The notes beneath the pieces are model-generated. The model saw only the letters and a program-made list of their open reading frames with translations. It made no database searches and was not told the origin of the DNA. From Sphingomonas panacis (lineage in GTDB: Bacteria; Pseudomonadota; Alphaproteobacteria; Sphingomonadales; Sphingomonadaceae): 64,000 nucleotides of DNA. The stretch covers positions 744,001 to 808,000 of the forward strand of contig NZ_CP014168.1 of assembly GCF_001717955.1 (NCBI RefSeq). The letters are read 5' to 3'. This document shows, piece by piece, positions 28,402 to 36,617 of the stretch (position 1 is the stretch's first letter; every line of letters starts with the position of its first letter). Made by a program: the position numbers and the translations under genes.

Positions 28402-29618
28402 TCACCACCGAACAGACGCGCACGTCGGCCGCCGCGCCCGGTTCCTTGTTTGGGGCGCTCGAGCGACAGCCAGCCGACGCGCTGCTCCGACTGATTGGTC
28501 TCTACCGGCAGGACCAGCGGCCTCACAAGATCGACCTCGGCGTGGGGGTTTATCGCAACGATGCTGGCGAGACGCCGGTCATGCGCGCGATCAAGGCCGC
28601 CGAACATCGGCTTGCCGATACGCAAGCCACCAAGGCCTATCTCGGGCCGGAGGGCGATGAACGCTTCGTGGAGTTGCTTGCGCCGATCGTGTTCGGGTCA
28701 GTGAAGGCGGCCGACCCGTGTCTTACGGGCGTGCAGACACCTGGTGGAACGGGCGCGCTGCGCCTGGGCGCGGAACTGGTGGCGCGTGGTGCTGGACGGC
28801 CGACGGTCTGGATCGGCACGCCGACCTGGCCCAACCACGCGCCGATCTTCCGGGAAGCGGGCCTCGCCGTGCGCTCGCATCCGTTCTTCGATCCGGCGAC
28901 CGGGACGATCGACTTCGCAGCGATGATCGCCGCGCTCGATCAGGCGAAGGTCGGCGATGTCGTGCTGCTGCATGGATGTTGCCATAACCCCACCGGAGCC
29001 GAGCTTACCCAAGCACAGTGGACGGATCTGATCACGCTGCTCACGGAGCGGAGGCTGATACCGTTTGTCGACCTGGCCTATCAGGGTCTGGGTCGCGGTC
29101 TCGATGCGGACGCCGCCACGACCCGAGCTCTGCTTGAGGCGGTGCCCGAAGCGATCGTGGCGTACAGCTGCGACAAGAACTTTGGTCTGTACCGCGACCG
29201 TGTCGGCGCGCTGTGGGTCAAGGCCGCCGATGACGGCAGGACCGCGGCGGTGCGAGACAATCTGCTCGTACTCGCCCGCAGCCTGTGGTCGATGCCGCCG
29301 GACCATGGCGCCGCTGCAGTGCGTGAGATCCTGGAGGATGGCGTACTTGAGGCGGCGTGGAAGGACGAGCTTGAGGAAATGCGCACGCGGATCGCGGGCC
29401 TTCGCGCCGAGCTCGCCCGCGCGGAACCCCGGCTCGCGGCCCTTGCCGATCAAGGTGGCATGTTCGCCATGCTACCGCTGTCGCGGGAGGCGGTGCTGGC
29501 GCTGCGTACAGACCACGGCATTTACATGGCCGACTCCGGCCGCATCAACATCGCGGGCCTGCGGAGCGAGACGATCGCTGGGTTCGTCGCCGCTATCGCG
29601 GCCCATTTGCAGCGTTAG
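28398..29618 (+). CDS. tyrB: Aromatic amino acid aminotransferase (PLP fold type I)
   Basis: 406 residues; the start overlaps the phhA stop (ATGA). It has the aspartate/aromatic aminotransferase pattern: KIDLGVGVYRNDAGETPVM at the N-terminus, LHGCCHNPTGAELT, VDLAYQGLGRG, and the PLP-binding Lys in SCDKNFGLYRDRVGAL, with a C-terminal Arg in SGRINIAGL. It would transaminate tyrosine to 4-hydroxyphenylpyruvate in this operon. Aspartate aminotransferase activity is also possible, since the two share this fold; the gene context favours the aromatic role. Note the doubled Cys in LHGCCHN, which is usual for this subgroup. Confidence 0.92.
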   Translation: MITTEQTRTSAAAPGSLFGALERQPADALLRLIGLYRQDQRPHKIDLGVGVYRNDAGETPVMRAIKAAEHRLADTQATKAYLGPEGDERFVELLAPIVFGSVKAADPCLTGVQTPGGTGALRLGAELVARGAGRPTVWIGTPTWPNHAPIFREAGLAVRSHPFFDPATGTIDFAAMIAALDQAKVGDVVLLHGCCHNPTGAELTQAQWTDLITLLTERRLIPFVDLAYQGLGRGLDADAATTRALLEAVPEAIVAYSCDKNFGLYRDRVGALWVKAADDGRTAAVRDNLLVLARSLWSMPPDHGAAAVREILEDGVLEAAWKDELEEMRTRIAGLRAELARAEPRLAALADQGGMFAMLPLSREAVLALRTDHGIYMADSGRINIAGLRSETIAGFVAAIAAHLQR

Positions 29619-29746
29619 ACGGAGAAGTTCACCGCGTCGGCACCGCGCATCCCCCCTGCCTCGACGATTTTCCTTCGCCGAAGGCACGCTTTGCCAGCCA
29701 GACTGTGACGATTGGCGGTCCCATTTCAGAAAGCGCAACTACCCCG

Positions 29747-31048
29747 ATGAGCCTCCCGCAGATCGATCACACCCACAAGCCCTCAGCGACCAGCTGGGTC
29801 GCAAGCGCCAACGGCCATTCCGACTTCCCAGTCCAGAACCTGCCGTTCGGCGTGTTCAGCCGGGCGGGCGGAGCGCGGCAGCTTGGCGTCGCGATCGGCG
29901 ATTCTATCCTCGACCTTGCAGGAGCGGCGCGGGCTCGGCTCTTGCCCGGGGTGAATGCAAGCCAGCTGACGGGTTCCAGTCTCAACACGCTGATGGCAGC
30001 GCCGCCATCGCAGCGCCTGGCGCTGCGGCACGCCGTGTTCGATGTGTTGACGAACGACCAGCACCGCGCCCATGCCACACCGCATCTCATGCCGGCTGAA
30101 GCCTGCGACCTCCACCTCCCGGCGGCGATTGGCGACTACACCGACTTTTACGTCGGCATCCATCACGCGCGCAATGTCGGCGCGCAGTTCAGGCCGGACA
30201 ACCCGCTGCTGCCGAACTACAAATATGTGCCGATCGGCTATCACGGGCGTGCGTCCTCGATCCGCCCCTCCGGCGTGCCGCTGGTCCGCCCCAAGGGCCA
30301 GCGTAAGGCGCCCGACGGGGACACTCCGATCGTGGGGCCTAGCACCAGGCTCGACTATGAAGTCGAACTGGGAATATGGATCGGACAAGGCAACGCCCTT
30401 GGCGAACCGATTCCGATCGCCGATGCAGGCCGCCATATTACGGGCTTTTGCCTGCTCAACGACTGGTCCGCGCGAGACTTCCAGGCCTGGGAGTATCAGC
30501 CGCTTGGTCCCTTCCTCGCCAAAAACTTCCAGTCTACGATCTCGCCGTGGATCATCACCGCCGAGGCGCTCGCGCCATTTCGGATTGCCCAGCCCGCGCG
30601 CCCAGCCGGCGATCCCGCGCCTCTGCCTTACCTGTTCGATCTCGCCGATCAGGCGGGCGGCGCATTGGCGATTACCTTGTCTGCACGCATCTCCACCGCA
30701 AAGATGCGCGAGGCCGGCCAGCCGCCACACCGTCTGAGCGGAGGGCCGGCGTCAAACATGTACTGGACCCCGGCCCAGATCGTGACCCATCACGCCTCCA
30801 ATGGCTGCAATTTGAACCCGGGCGACCTGCTAGGGACGGGCACGATCTCCGCTCCCACGGCGGATGGCTACGGTAGCCTGCTTGAGATCAGCAATGGCGG
30901 GAAGACGCCGATCACCTTGCCATCTGGCGAAGCGCGCACCTTCCTCGAGGATGGCGACGAAATCCTGCTGACCGCAACGGCGCAAGCGGAGGGATTCGTC
31001 TCGATCGGCTTCGGAGAATGCAGAGCAATCGTGCTGCCAGCGATATGA
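29747..31048 (+). CDS. fahA: Fumarylacetoacetase
   Basis: 433 residues from ATG 29747; GTG 29705 is an alternative and neither has a strong ribosome-binding site. It hydrolyses fumarylacetoacetate to fumarate and acetoacetate, the last step of tyrosine catabolism. Characteristic pieces: YTDFYVGIHHARNVG, YHGRASSIRPSG, the metal site RLDYEVELGIWIG with acidic residues, FCLLNDWSARDFQAWEYQPLGPF and the NPGDLLGTGTISAP segment. It lies 128 nt after the aminotransferase and overlaps maiA by 4 nt. Genes for the two intermediate dioxygenases, which would supply its substrate, are not in the window. Confidence 0.96.
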   Translation: MSLPQIDHTHKPSATSWVASANGHSDFPVQNLPFGVFSRAGGARQLGVAIGDSILDLAGAARARLLPGVNASQLTGSSLNTLMAAPPSQRLALRHAVFDVLTNDQHRAHATPHLMPAEACDLHLPAAIGDYTDFYVGIHHARNVGAQFRPDNPLLPNYKYVPIGYHGRASSIRPSGVPLVRPKGQRKAPDGDTPIVGPSTRLDYEVELGIWIGQGNALGEPIPIADAGRHITGFCLLNDWSARDFQAWEYQPLGPFLAKNFQSTISPWIITAEALAPFRIAQPARPAGDPAPLPYLFDLADQAGGALAITLSARISTAKMREAGQPPHRLSGGPASNMYWTPAQIVTHHASNGCNLNPGDLLGTGTISAPTADGYGSLLEISNGGKTPITLPSGEARTFLEDGDEILLTATAQAEGFVSIGFGECRAIVLPAI

Positions 31049-31695
31049 GCGCGAACCTCATCCTACATGGCTATTGGCGATCAAGTGCGGCGTACCGCGT
31101 GCGGATCGCGCTCAATCTCAAGGGATTGGCCTACGATCAGATCAATCACGACCTGCGAACCGGCGCGCAGCATGCGGCCGAGTATCGCGCAATCGCGCCA
31201 CATCGCCTTGTTCCAGCTCTGATCGGCGAGGGTCACGCTTTCATACAGAGCCCTGCAATCCTCGAATGGCTTGAGGATCGGCATCCACGGCCTGCGTTGC
31301 TACCCACCGATATCAACGCCCGCGCGATCGTCCGATCGATGGTAGCCATTGTCGCCTGCGACACTCATCCGCTCAACAATCTGCGCGTGCTCGACAAGTT
31401 GCGCGGCACGTTCGGTGCCGACGCGGACACGATCGCGCGCTGGATCGCCGGATGGATCACGGAAGGGTTCTCCGCTCTGGAGCAGCTCGTCAGGCGGCAC
31501 GGAGAAGGATTTAGCTTCGGTGCCGCGCCGACGCTCGCCGACTGCACCTTGGTGCCCCAGCTCTATTCTGCCGAGCGTTTCGGCGTCGATCTGTCTCCCT
31601 ATGCGGCGTTGGTGGCGGTGGGCGAAGCGGCGCGGGCGCTTCCCGCCTTCATCGCTGCCCATCCGGATCGGCAGCCCGACGCCGACCGCCCGTGA
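31045..31695 (+). CDS. maiA: Maleylacetoacetate isomerase (zeta-class GST)
   Basis: 216 residues from ATG 31045, overlapping the fahA stop. It is a glutathione S-transferase of the zeta class: GYWRSSAAYRVRIALNLKGL with the SSAAYRVR active-site motif, QSPAILEWLED, and the C-terminal FSFGAAPTLADCTLVPQLYSAERFGVDL. It converts maleylacetoacetate to fumarylacetoacetate with glutathione, the substrate of the preceding gene product. The next gene starts at an overlapping GTG, so the whole stretch from fahA to phhB is a translationally coupled chain. Confidence 0.95.
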   Translation: MSANLILHGYWRSSAAYRVRIALNLKGLAYDQINHDLRTGAQHAAEYRAIAPHRLVPALIGEGHAFIQSPAILEWLEDRHPRPALLPTDINARAIVRSMVAIVACDTHPLNNLRVLDKLRGTFGADADTIARWIAGWITEGFSALEQLVRRHGEGFSFGAAPTLADCTLVPQLYSAERFGVDLSPYAALVAVGEAARALPAFIAAHPDRQPDADRP

Positions 31696-32081
31696 ACGAG
31701 GTCCGTCTCGCGGCCACGCCGCCCAACGTGAAGCTTTGCAGGACGGAGGAGATTGCCGAAGGTCGGGCGCGGAACTTTGTCGTGCAGACCCGCAGTGGCC
31801 GCTTCCACGGCTTCGTCGTTCGGCGACACGGGATGATGTACGGCTATGTCGATCGCTGTCCACATGCCGGTGTGCCGCTCGCGCGGGTCCTCGATGATTA
31901 CCTAACGCCCGATGGAAGCCTGATCGCCTGCAACTGGCATGGGGCACTTTTCACGCTCGACGAAGGGCTCTGCGTCGGCGGTCCTTGTCTCGGACAGAGG
32001 CTCACCGCCTGGCCAGTGTGCGTCGAAGAGGGATGGATCAAGACCGGCAATGTGCCGGCAGTTTCAGGATCAGAAGAATGA
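31692..32081 (+). CDS. Rieske [2Fe-2S] ferredoxin-like protein
   Basis: 129 residues from GTG 31692, which overlaps the maiA stop (GTGA). The Rieske ligands are Cys56 and His58 in CPHAGVPLA and Cys80 and His83 in CNWHGALF, giving C-x-H-x21-C-x2-H. There is no membrane segment or oxygenase domain, so it is a small soluble electron carrier or regulatory Rieske protein. It lies between maiA and the SDR gene inside the tyrosine operon. Its partner is not obvious: phenylalanine hydroxylase uses pterin and the homogentisate steps need no ferredoxin. Similar proteins are found near this pathway in other alphaproteobacteria as far as I recall, but their role is unknown to me. Confidence 0.88.
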   Translation: MNEVRLAATPPNVKLCRTEEIAEGRARNFVVQTRSGRFHGFVVRRHGMMYGYVDRCPHAGVPLARVLDDYLTPDGSLIACNWHGALFTLDEGLCVGGPCLGQRLTAWPVCVEEGWIKTGNVPAVSGSEE

Positions 32082-32743
32082 AAGTGATCGTCTCCGGTGC
32101 AGCAGGCGTGTTGGGCGAGGCTGTGCGAGACGCCTTCCTCAAAGAGGGGGCGACGGTGTCCTGCATCGCGATAGGGCGTGAGGGAATCGACGCCGACGGG
32201 GCAGCATGGTTCGCGTGTCCTGATCTCGCCGACGAGCATGCGACCAACTCGGCCGTGGACAAGGCTTTGGCCTGGATGGGCGGGATCGATGCTCTCGTTC
32301 ATGTCGCAGGTGCCTTCGACTGGAAGAAGGTCGAAGATAGCAGCGTCGCTGACTGGCGCGCGCTCTATACCGCGAACGTCGAGACAACCCTTGTGACCGT
32401 CAAGGCGTGCCTCCCTTCGATGCGCGCGGGCGCGTCGATCGTCGCAGTGGGCGCCGCTTCGGCGCAACCGGCGGGTGTCGGGATGGCGGCCTATGGCGCT
32501 GCCAAATCTGGTGTTGGAAGGCTTATCGAGGCGCTTGCGCAGGAGATCGCTCCTCGCGGGATTCGCGCCAACGCGGTGTTGCCGTCGATCATCGACACGC
32601 CACGCAATCGCGCCGATATGCCTGAAGCCGATCCCGCGACGTGGACAAGCCCCGCGTCCGTTGCGGACGCGATCAGCTTCCTCGCTCGGCCAGGATCACG
32701 AGCTATTTCCGGAGCCTTGATCCCGGTGACGCATAATGGATGA
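32078..32743 (+). CDS. SDR-family oxidoreductase, candidate quinonoid dihydropteridine reductase
   Basis: 221 residues from ATG 32078, overlapping the Rieske stop (ATGA). A short-chain dehydrogenase: [19 protein letters not shown] nucleotide site, HVAGAFDW, and Tyr/Lys in YGAAKSG. The C-terminal stretch [20 protein letters not shown] followed by WTSP resembles animal quinonoid dihydropteridine reductase, which has LDTPMNR, MPEAD and WTP at the same place. It overlaps phhB by 8 nt and shares the operon with phhA, so recycling of quinonoid dihydropterin to the tetrahydro form with NAD(P)H is the most economical role. Related bacterial SDRs of unknown function share the DTP-NR-MP motif, so this is not proven. 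Confidence 0.75.
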   Translation: MKVIVSGAAGVLGEAVRDAFLKEGATVSCIAIGREGIDADGAAWFACPDLADEHATNSAVDKALAWMGGIDALVHVAGAFDWKKVEDSSVADWRALYTANVETTLVTVKACLPSMRAGASIVAVGAASAQPAGVGMAAYGAAKSGVGRLIEALAQEIAPRGIRANAVLPSIIDTPRNRADMPEADPATWTSPASVADAISFLARPGSRAISGALIPVTHNG

Positions 32744-33056
32744 CCCCGATATGGTTGCAGCCCTGACTTCAAATGAACGACACGATGCCCTTGCGAAGCT
32801 GCCCGCCTGGAGCTTCGACGAGGCAAAAGATGCTCTCTATCGATATGCGGAATTCGCCGATTTCGCAGAAGCGTTCGGCACCATGGCACGAATAGCAATC
32901 GAGGCCGAAAAGGTTGGGCATCATCCGGAGTGGCTCAACGTATACAATCGCCTGCAGATATGGCTGACGACGCATGATGCGGGGAACAAGGTCTCGGCTC
33001 GCGATGTCGATCTTGCATCGACGATCGAAAGCTTTCTTCCAGAAGAACGGATGTAA
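32736..33056 (+). CDS. phhB: 4a-hydroxytetrahydrobiopterin dehydratase (pterin carbinolamine dehydratase)
   Basis: 106 residues, the usual length. It dehydrates the 4a-carbinolamine produced by phenylalanine hydroxylase to quinonoid dihydropterin. The active-site signature is present: His62-His63-Pro64 in [21 protein letters not shown] with His80, and VSARDVDLA near the end. The first ATG at 32736 overlaps the SDR stop by 8 nt; a second in-frame ATG lies 15 nt later. It completes a three-enzyme pterin cycle with phhA and the SDR. It is the last gene of the coupled chain; a 181-nt gap separates it from sdaA. Confidence 0.95.
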   Translation: MDDPDMVAALTSNERHDALAKLPAWSFDEAKDALYRYAEFADFAEAFGTMARIAIEAEKVGHHPEWLNVYNRLQIWLTTHDAGNKVSARDVDLASTIESFLPEERM

Positions 33057-33237
33057 CCTTGTGCAAGCGGCGCTCTGTCTTGGCGCGAATGCGTCCCGCA
33101 CAGGCGGTCGCCGGGACGTTGATCAAGCGTTGGCCGATGAGCGGGCGAAGCACCGGCGGGCGGCGATCATGATCGAAGCAGGGCATCAACCCCGATCGAT
33201 CGCCGGCCCGTCCAAAGCACTTGGAGACTGAGCACCT

Positions 33238-34647
33238 GTGGACGTCCTATCCTCCGCCGCCCGGAAATTGACTCGAACCGTCGACAGCAACGTCGCGATC
33301 AGTGTGGCTGAGTTGTTCACGATCGGCATTGGGCCGTCGAGTTCGCACACGGTGGGGCCGATGCGCGCCGCCCGTGCGTTCATGGACGAGGTGGCGAAGG
33401 TCGCCAAGCCGGTGGTGGCCATCCGGGCCGAGTTGTTCGGCAGCCTTGCGCTGACCGGGCACGGACATGCTACCGACATCGCGGTTCTGCTCGGCCTGTC
33501 GGGCGAGACTCCGGAAGAGGTCGATCCCGCCGCGCTCCAGGGGATCGTCGCTGCGATCCGCGCCAGCGAAGAGATCGGCACGGTTTGCGGGCCAGTGCCG
33601 TTCATTGAAGCTCGCGACCTGCTGTTTCGAAAAGGCGAGTTCCTGGAAGGGCACTCGAACGCGATCCGTTTCACCGCCAGGCTTGCAGACGGCAGCGAGA
33701 TTGCGCGCGAGTACCATTCGATCGGCGGCGGCGCGATCGTCGCGTTCGGTGAACTTCCGCAGCCGCTCGGACATAACATTGTCCAGATCCATCCTTTCTC
33801 GTCCGGTGCGGAGTTGCTCGCAGTGGGCGAGGAAACCGGTCTCTCGATCGGCGAGATCGTCGCGCGCAACGAAGGCGCGTGGAGGCCGCGAGCTGAAACC
33901 GAGACTTTGCTCGACCGAATCGCCCAAGCGATGATGACCTCGATTGAGCGCGGCATGGGTGAGGAAGGCATCCTGCCGGGTGGCCTGAGGGTGAAGCGCC
34001 GTGCTCGCGCCATTCACGCCAGGCTACGCGGCCAACCGCGCGAGCAGCAATATGCCCGCGTGTTCGAATGGGTCAGTCTGTTCGCGCTAGCCGTGAACGA
34101 GGAGAATGCTGCGGGAGGACGAGTGGTGACTGCTCCCACCAATGGCGCCGCCGGCGTGATTCCGGCGGTCATCCGCTACTATCGCGACTTCGTACCCGGC
34201 GCCGACGCACCCGGCGTGCGAAATTTCCTGCTCACCGCATCGGCGATCGGCTTTCTCTATAAGAAGCGCGCCTCGATCTCGGCGGCGGAAATGGGATGCC
34301 AGGGCGAAGTCGGCGTCGCCTGCTCGATGGCCGCGGCAGGCCTTGCCGCAGTGCTCGGGGGTACGAACGCCCAGATCGAAAATGCGGCCGAGATCGGCAT
34401 GGAGCATAACCTGGGACTGACCTGCAATCCTATCGGCGGTCTGGTTCAGATCCCCTGCATCGAGCGCAACACCATGGGCGCGGTCAAGGCCATCAACGCC
34501 GCCTATCTGGCATTGCAGGGCGATGGCCGGCACGTCGTCAGTCTCGATGCCGTCATCGAGACGATGCGCCAGACCGGCGAGGATATGCAAAGCCGCTACA
34601 AGGAAACCAGCCTCGGCGGACTGGCCGTGAACGTTGTCGAGTGCTGA
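33238..34647 (+). CDS. sdaA: L-serine ammonia-lyase (iron-sulfur type)
   Basis: 469 residues from GTG 33238 with GGAG upstream. It deaminates serine to pyruvate. Both halves of the enzyme are in one chain: the beta-type N-terminal part with [20 protein letters not shown], and the alpha part with the [4Fe-4S] cysteines in [36 protein letters not shown]. The N-terminus is about 20 residues longer than usual before ISVAELF. It follows the tyrosine operon on the same strand at 181 nt and may be transcribed separately. It fits a general amino acid catabolism locus. Confidence 0.96.
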   Translation: MDVLSSAARKLTRTVDSNVAISVAELFTIGIGPSSSHTVGPMRAARAFMDEVAKVAKPVVAIRAELFGSLALTGHGHATDIAVLLGLSGETPEEVDPAALQGIVAAIRASEEIGTVCGPVPFIEARDLLFRKGEFLEGHSNAIRFTARLADGSEIAREYHSIGGGAIVAFGELPQPLGHNIVQIHPFSSGAELLAVGEETGLSIGEIVARNEGAWRPRAETETLLDRIAQAMMTSIERGMGEEGILPGGLRVKRRARAIHARLRGQPREQQYARVFEWVSLFALAVNEENAAGGRVVTAPTNGAAGVIPAVIRYYRDFVPGADAPGVRNFLLTASAIGFLYKKRASISAAEMGCQGEVGVACSMAAAGLAAVLGGTNAQIENAAEIGMEHNLGLTCNPIGGLVQIPCIERNTMGAVKAINAAYLALQGDGRHVVSLDAVIETMRQTGEDMQSRYKETSLGGLAVNVVEC

Positions 34648-34932
34648 GCCTCTCCGAGATATTCGATGCGCGATCTCACATAGGCAGCGTGGCGTATTCT
34701 AGCCCGATCGTATATTCGTTTACGCCCTCAAGATTCTAAGCAATATGCCTTACGCGGCAAGGTGGTGCGCAGAGATGGAGTGGACTAGAAGATCAGCCTG
34801 CCTGGGTTTCGCGGACCAGCCATGGGATCCGGGCGCGCGTAGGGAGACTGTTCGGCTCGCCGATCCGGACCCGAGCGCGCAAAGCACGAGCTTTGCTGAT
34901 CCTTTGAGCCTCCGTTTTCACGTCAAAGCCCG

Positions 34933-35523
34933 ATGAGCCTGGACCTGCACGGCAGGAACGCGTGGATCGCCATAAACATTCTCCCACATGAGCCCGCGAT
35001 GCGTCGTTTCTTGGGGCGCCAGCTTCTCCCTCCGGGTATCGACGAGGAGGATGTTGTGCAGGAGGTCTATGGTCGCCTGATCGAAATGGCGTCGTTCGAC
35101 GATATTCGCAGCCCCCGGTCGTACATGATAGGCCTCGCCAGGAATGTCGTCCTGATGCACCTTCGACGGGCGCGCATCGTCGCCATTCGATCTCTCGAGG
35201 AGATGGCTCAGACCCACTTCGCCGCAGATGATCCGAGCCCGGAAACGCAAGTCTCCGATCGCCAGCAGTTGCACCTGCTTGCATCAGCGATCGCAAGCCT
35301 CGATGAACCTGCAAGATCGGTGTTCCTCCTTCGTGCTGTCGAAGGACTTCCTTATGCAAAGATTGCCCACAGATTGGGGCTGAGCGAAAATGCGGTGCAA
35401 AAACGTCACGCACGCGCTCTAGAGCAGTTCATGATGTTGCTGGGGCGAGGCGGAAACGCATCTGATCACGCAACACCGTTCCAGTCCGAAACTTGTAAAG
35501 CCAACCATGACGAACGAGCGTGA
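34933..35523 (+). CDS. ECF-family RNA polymerase sigma factor (FecI type)
   Basis: 196 residues. Region 2 appears as IDEEDVVQEVYGRLIE followed by RSPRSYMIGLARNVVLMHLRRARI, and region 4 as SLDEPARSVFLLRAVEGLPYAKIAHRLGLSENAVQKRHARALEQF, the FecI-like pattern. It overlaps the FecR gene by 17 nt. With FecR and the STN-containing receptor downstream it forms a complete cell-surface signalling system in which ligand binding at the outer membrane activates this sigma factor. It probably directs transcription of the receptor gene, whose upstream region (36527-36617) is separate. A 285-nt gap precedes it. Confidence 0.92.
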   Translation: MSLDLHGRNAWIAINILPHEPAMRRFLGRQLLPPGIDEEDVVQEVYGRLIEMASFDDIRSPRSYMIGLARNVVLMHLRRARIVAIRSLEEMAQTHFAADDPSPETQVSDRQQLHLLASAIASLDEPARSVFLLRAVEGLPYAKIAHRLGLSENAVQKRHARALEQFMMLLGRGGNASDHATPFQSETCKANHDERA

Positions 35524-36526
35524 GGCAAGCATCGACATCAGCCGGCGAGCCGCCGAGCTGGCCGTGAGCTTCGATGCTGGATCGCTGTCCGGCGCCGATC
35601 TCGCTGAAGCCGAGGCTTGGCTGCAACGGGACATCCGGCATCGGGGGGCGCTTGCGCGGGCGCAAGCGGGGCTGATCCATTCGCGCAGAGCGGCAGCCGT
35701 CGGCACGTTCGACAGCGATCGACATCGGCCTACCGACAGCCTTCCGGTTGGCGGAGAAGAGCCGGACGCCAATGATGGGCCTCTAATGCCGACTAGACGC
35801 CGTTTCATGGCGCTCGGCGGATCGGCTGCCGCAATGGCGGCCGTTGGGCTCGTTGCATTTGGTCTGACCCCCATCGGCTCCACCAAGGCATACGCCACTG
35901 CGCTTGGCGAGACGCGTGTCATTCAACTGGGCGAAGCGGCGCGGATGACGCTGAACACCGACAGTCGCGTGCTGGTGAAAACACGAGGTCGGTCGCATGA
36001 TGTCGTGCTCGAGCACGGAGAAGCGCTGTTTGAGGTCGTTAGCGGACGCGGAGCGAGCGTGTTGGTGGACACCGGCGCGAGCGTAGCCAGCAGTACGGGT
36101 GGCAGTTTCGCCGTTAGAAAAACCCAGGACATGCCCCTTCAGGTGCTGGTGCAGTCAGGAGACGTAAGCCTTACGGATCGCACAACACAAAGCGGGAAAG
36201 CCATACATCTGACGGCAAACCAGCGCATGATCGCTGCCTCTGGCACAGAAGATACCGTGACTCCTTTGTCTCAGGACACGGTGGACCACGCATTGGAATG
36301 GCGCAACGGACTGCTTGCGTTCGAGGACGAAACTCTCGCCGATGCGGCCCGGGAGTTCGCACGCTACAGTAATATTTCGATCGAGGTGTCCGACCCCTCT
36401 GTCGGTCAGCAAACGATTACCGGACTTTTTGACTCGAGGGATCCGCGTGGCTTTGCCCAATCGGCCGCGCTGAGCCTTGGCATGCGGGTCCAGAACTATC
36501 CTCACGCCGTGCGCATCAAGCCGTAG
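35507..36526 (+). CDS. FecR-family anti-sigma / sigma-regulatory membrane protein
   Basis: 339 residues. The cytoplasmic N-terminal part (DUF4880-like, RRAAELAVSFDAGSLSGADLAEAEAWLQRD) binds the sigma factor. A single membrane segment (about 102-120, ALGGSAAAMAAVGLVAFGL) is preceded by TRRRFM at 96-101, which resembles a Tat signal; Tat-dependent FecR proteins are known. The periplasmic part has the FecR domain (ALGETRVIQLGEAARMTLNTDSRV, GEALFEV) and a C-terminal WRNGLLAFEDETLADAAREFARYSN segment of the DUF4974 type that contacts the receptor. It overlaps the sigma-factor gene. A T-run follows the stop. Confidence 0.93.
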   Translation: MTNEREASIDISRRAAELAVSFDAGSLSGADLAEAEAWLQRDIRHRGALARAQAGLIHSRRAAAVGTFDSDRHRPTDSLPVGGEEPDANDGPLMPTRRRFMALGGSAAAMAAVGLVAFGLTPIGSTKAYATALGETRVIQLGEAARMTLNTDSRVLVKTRGRSHDVVLEHGEALFEVVSGRGASVLVDTGASVASSTGGSFAVRKTQDMPLQVLVQSGDVSLTDRTTQSGKAIHLTANQRMIAASGTEDTVTPLSQDTVDHALEWRNGLLAFEDETLADAAREFARYSNISIEVSDPSVGQQTITGLFDSRDPRGFAQSAALSLGMRVQNYPHAVRIKP

Positions 36527-36617
36527 AAACTTTTTTTATCCGGCTTGGCGGTTTACGGCAGCGCCGGGCAACATACCCCTGATGCGCAAAGATGCGCACA
36601 CTAAATGGGGGTATTCT

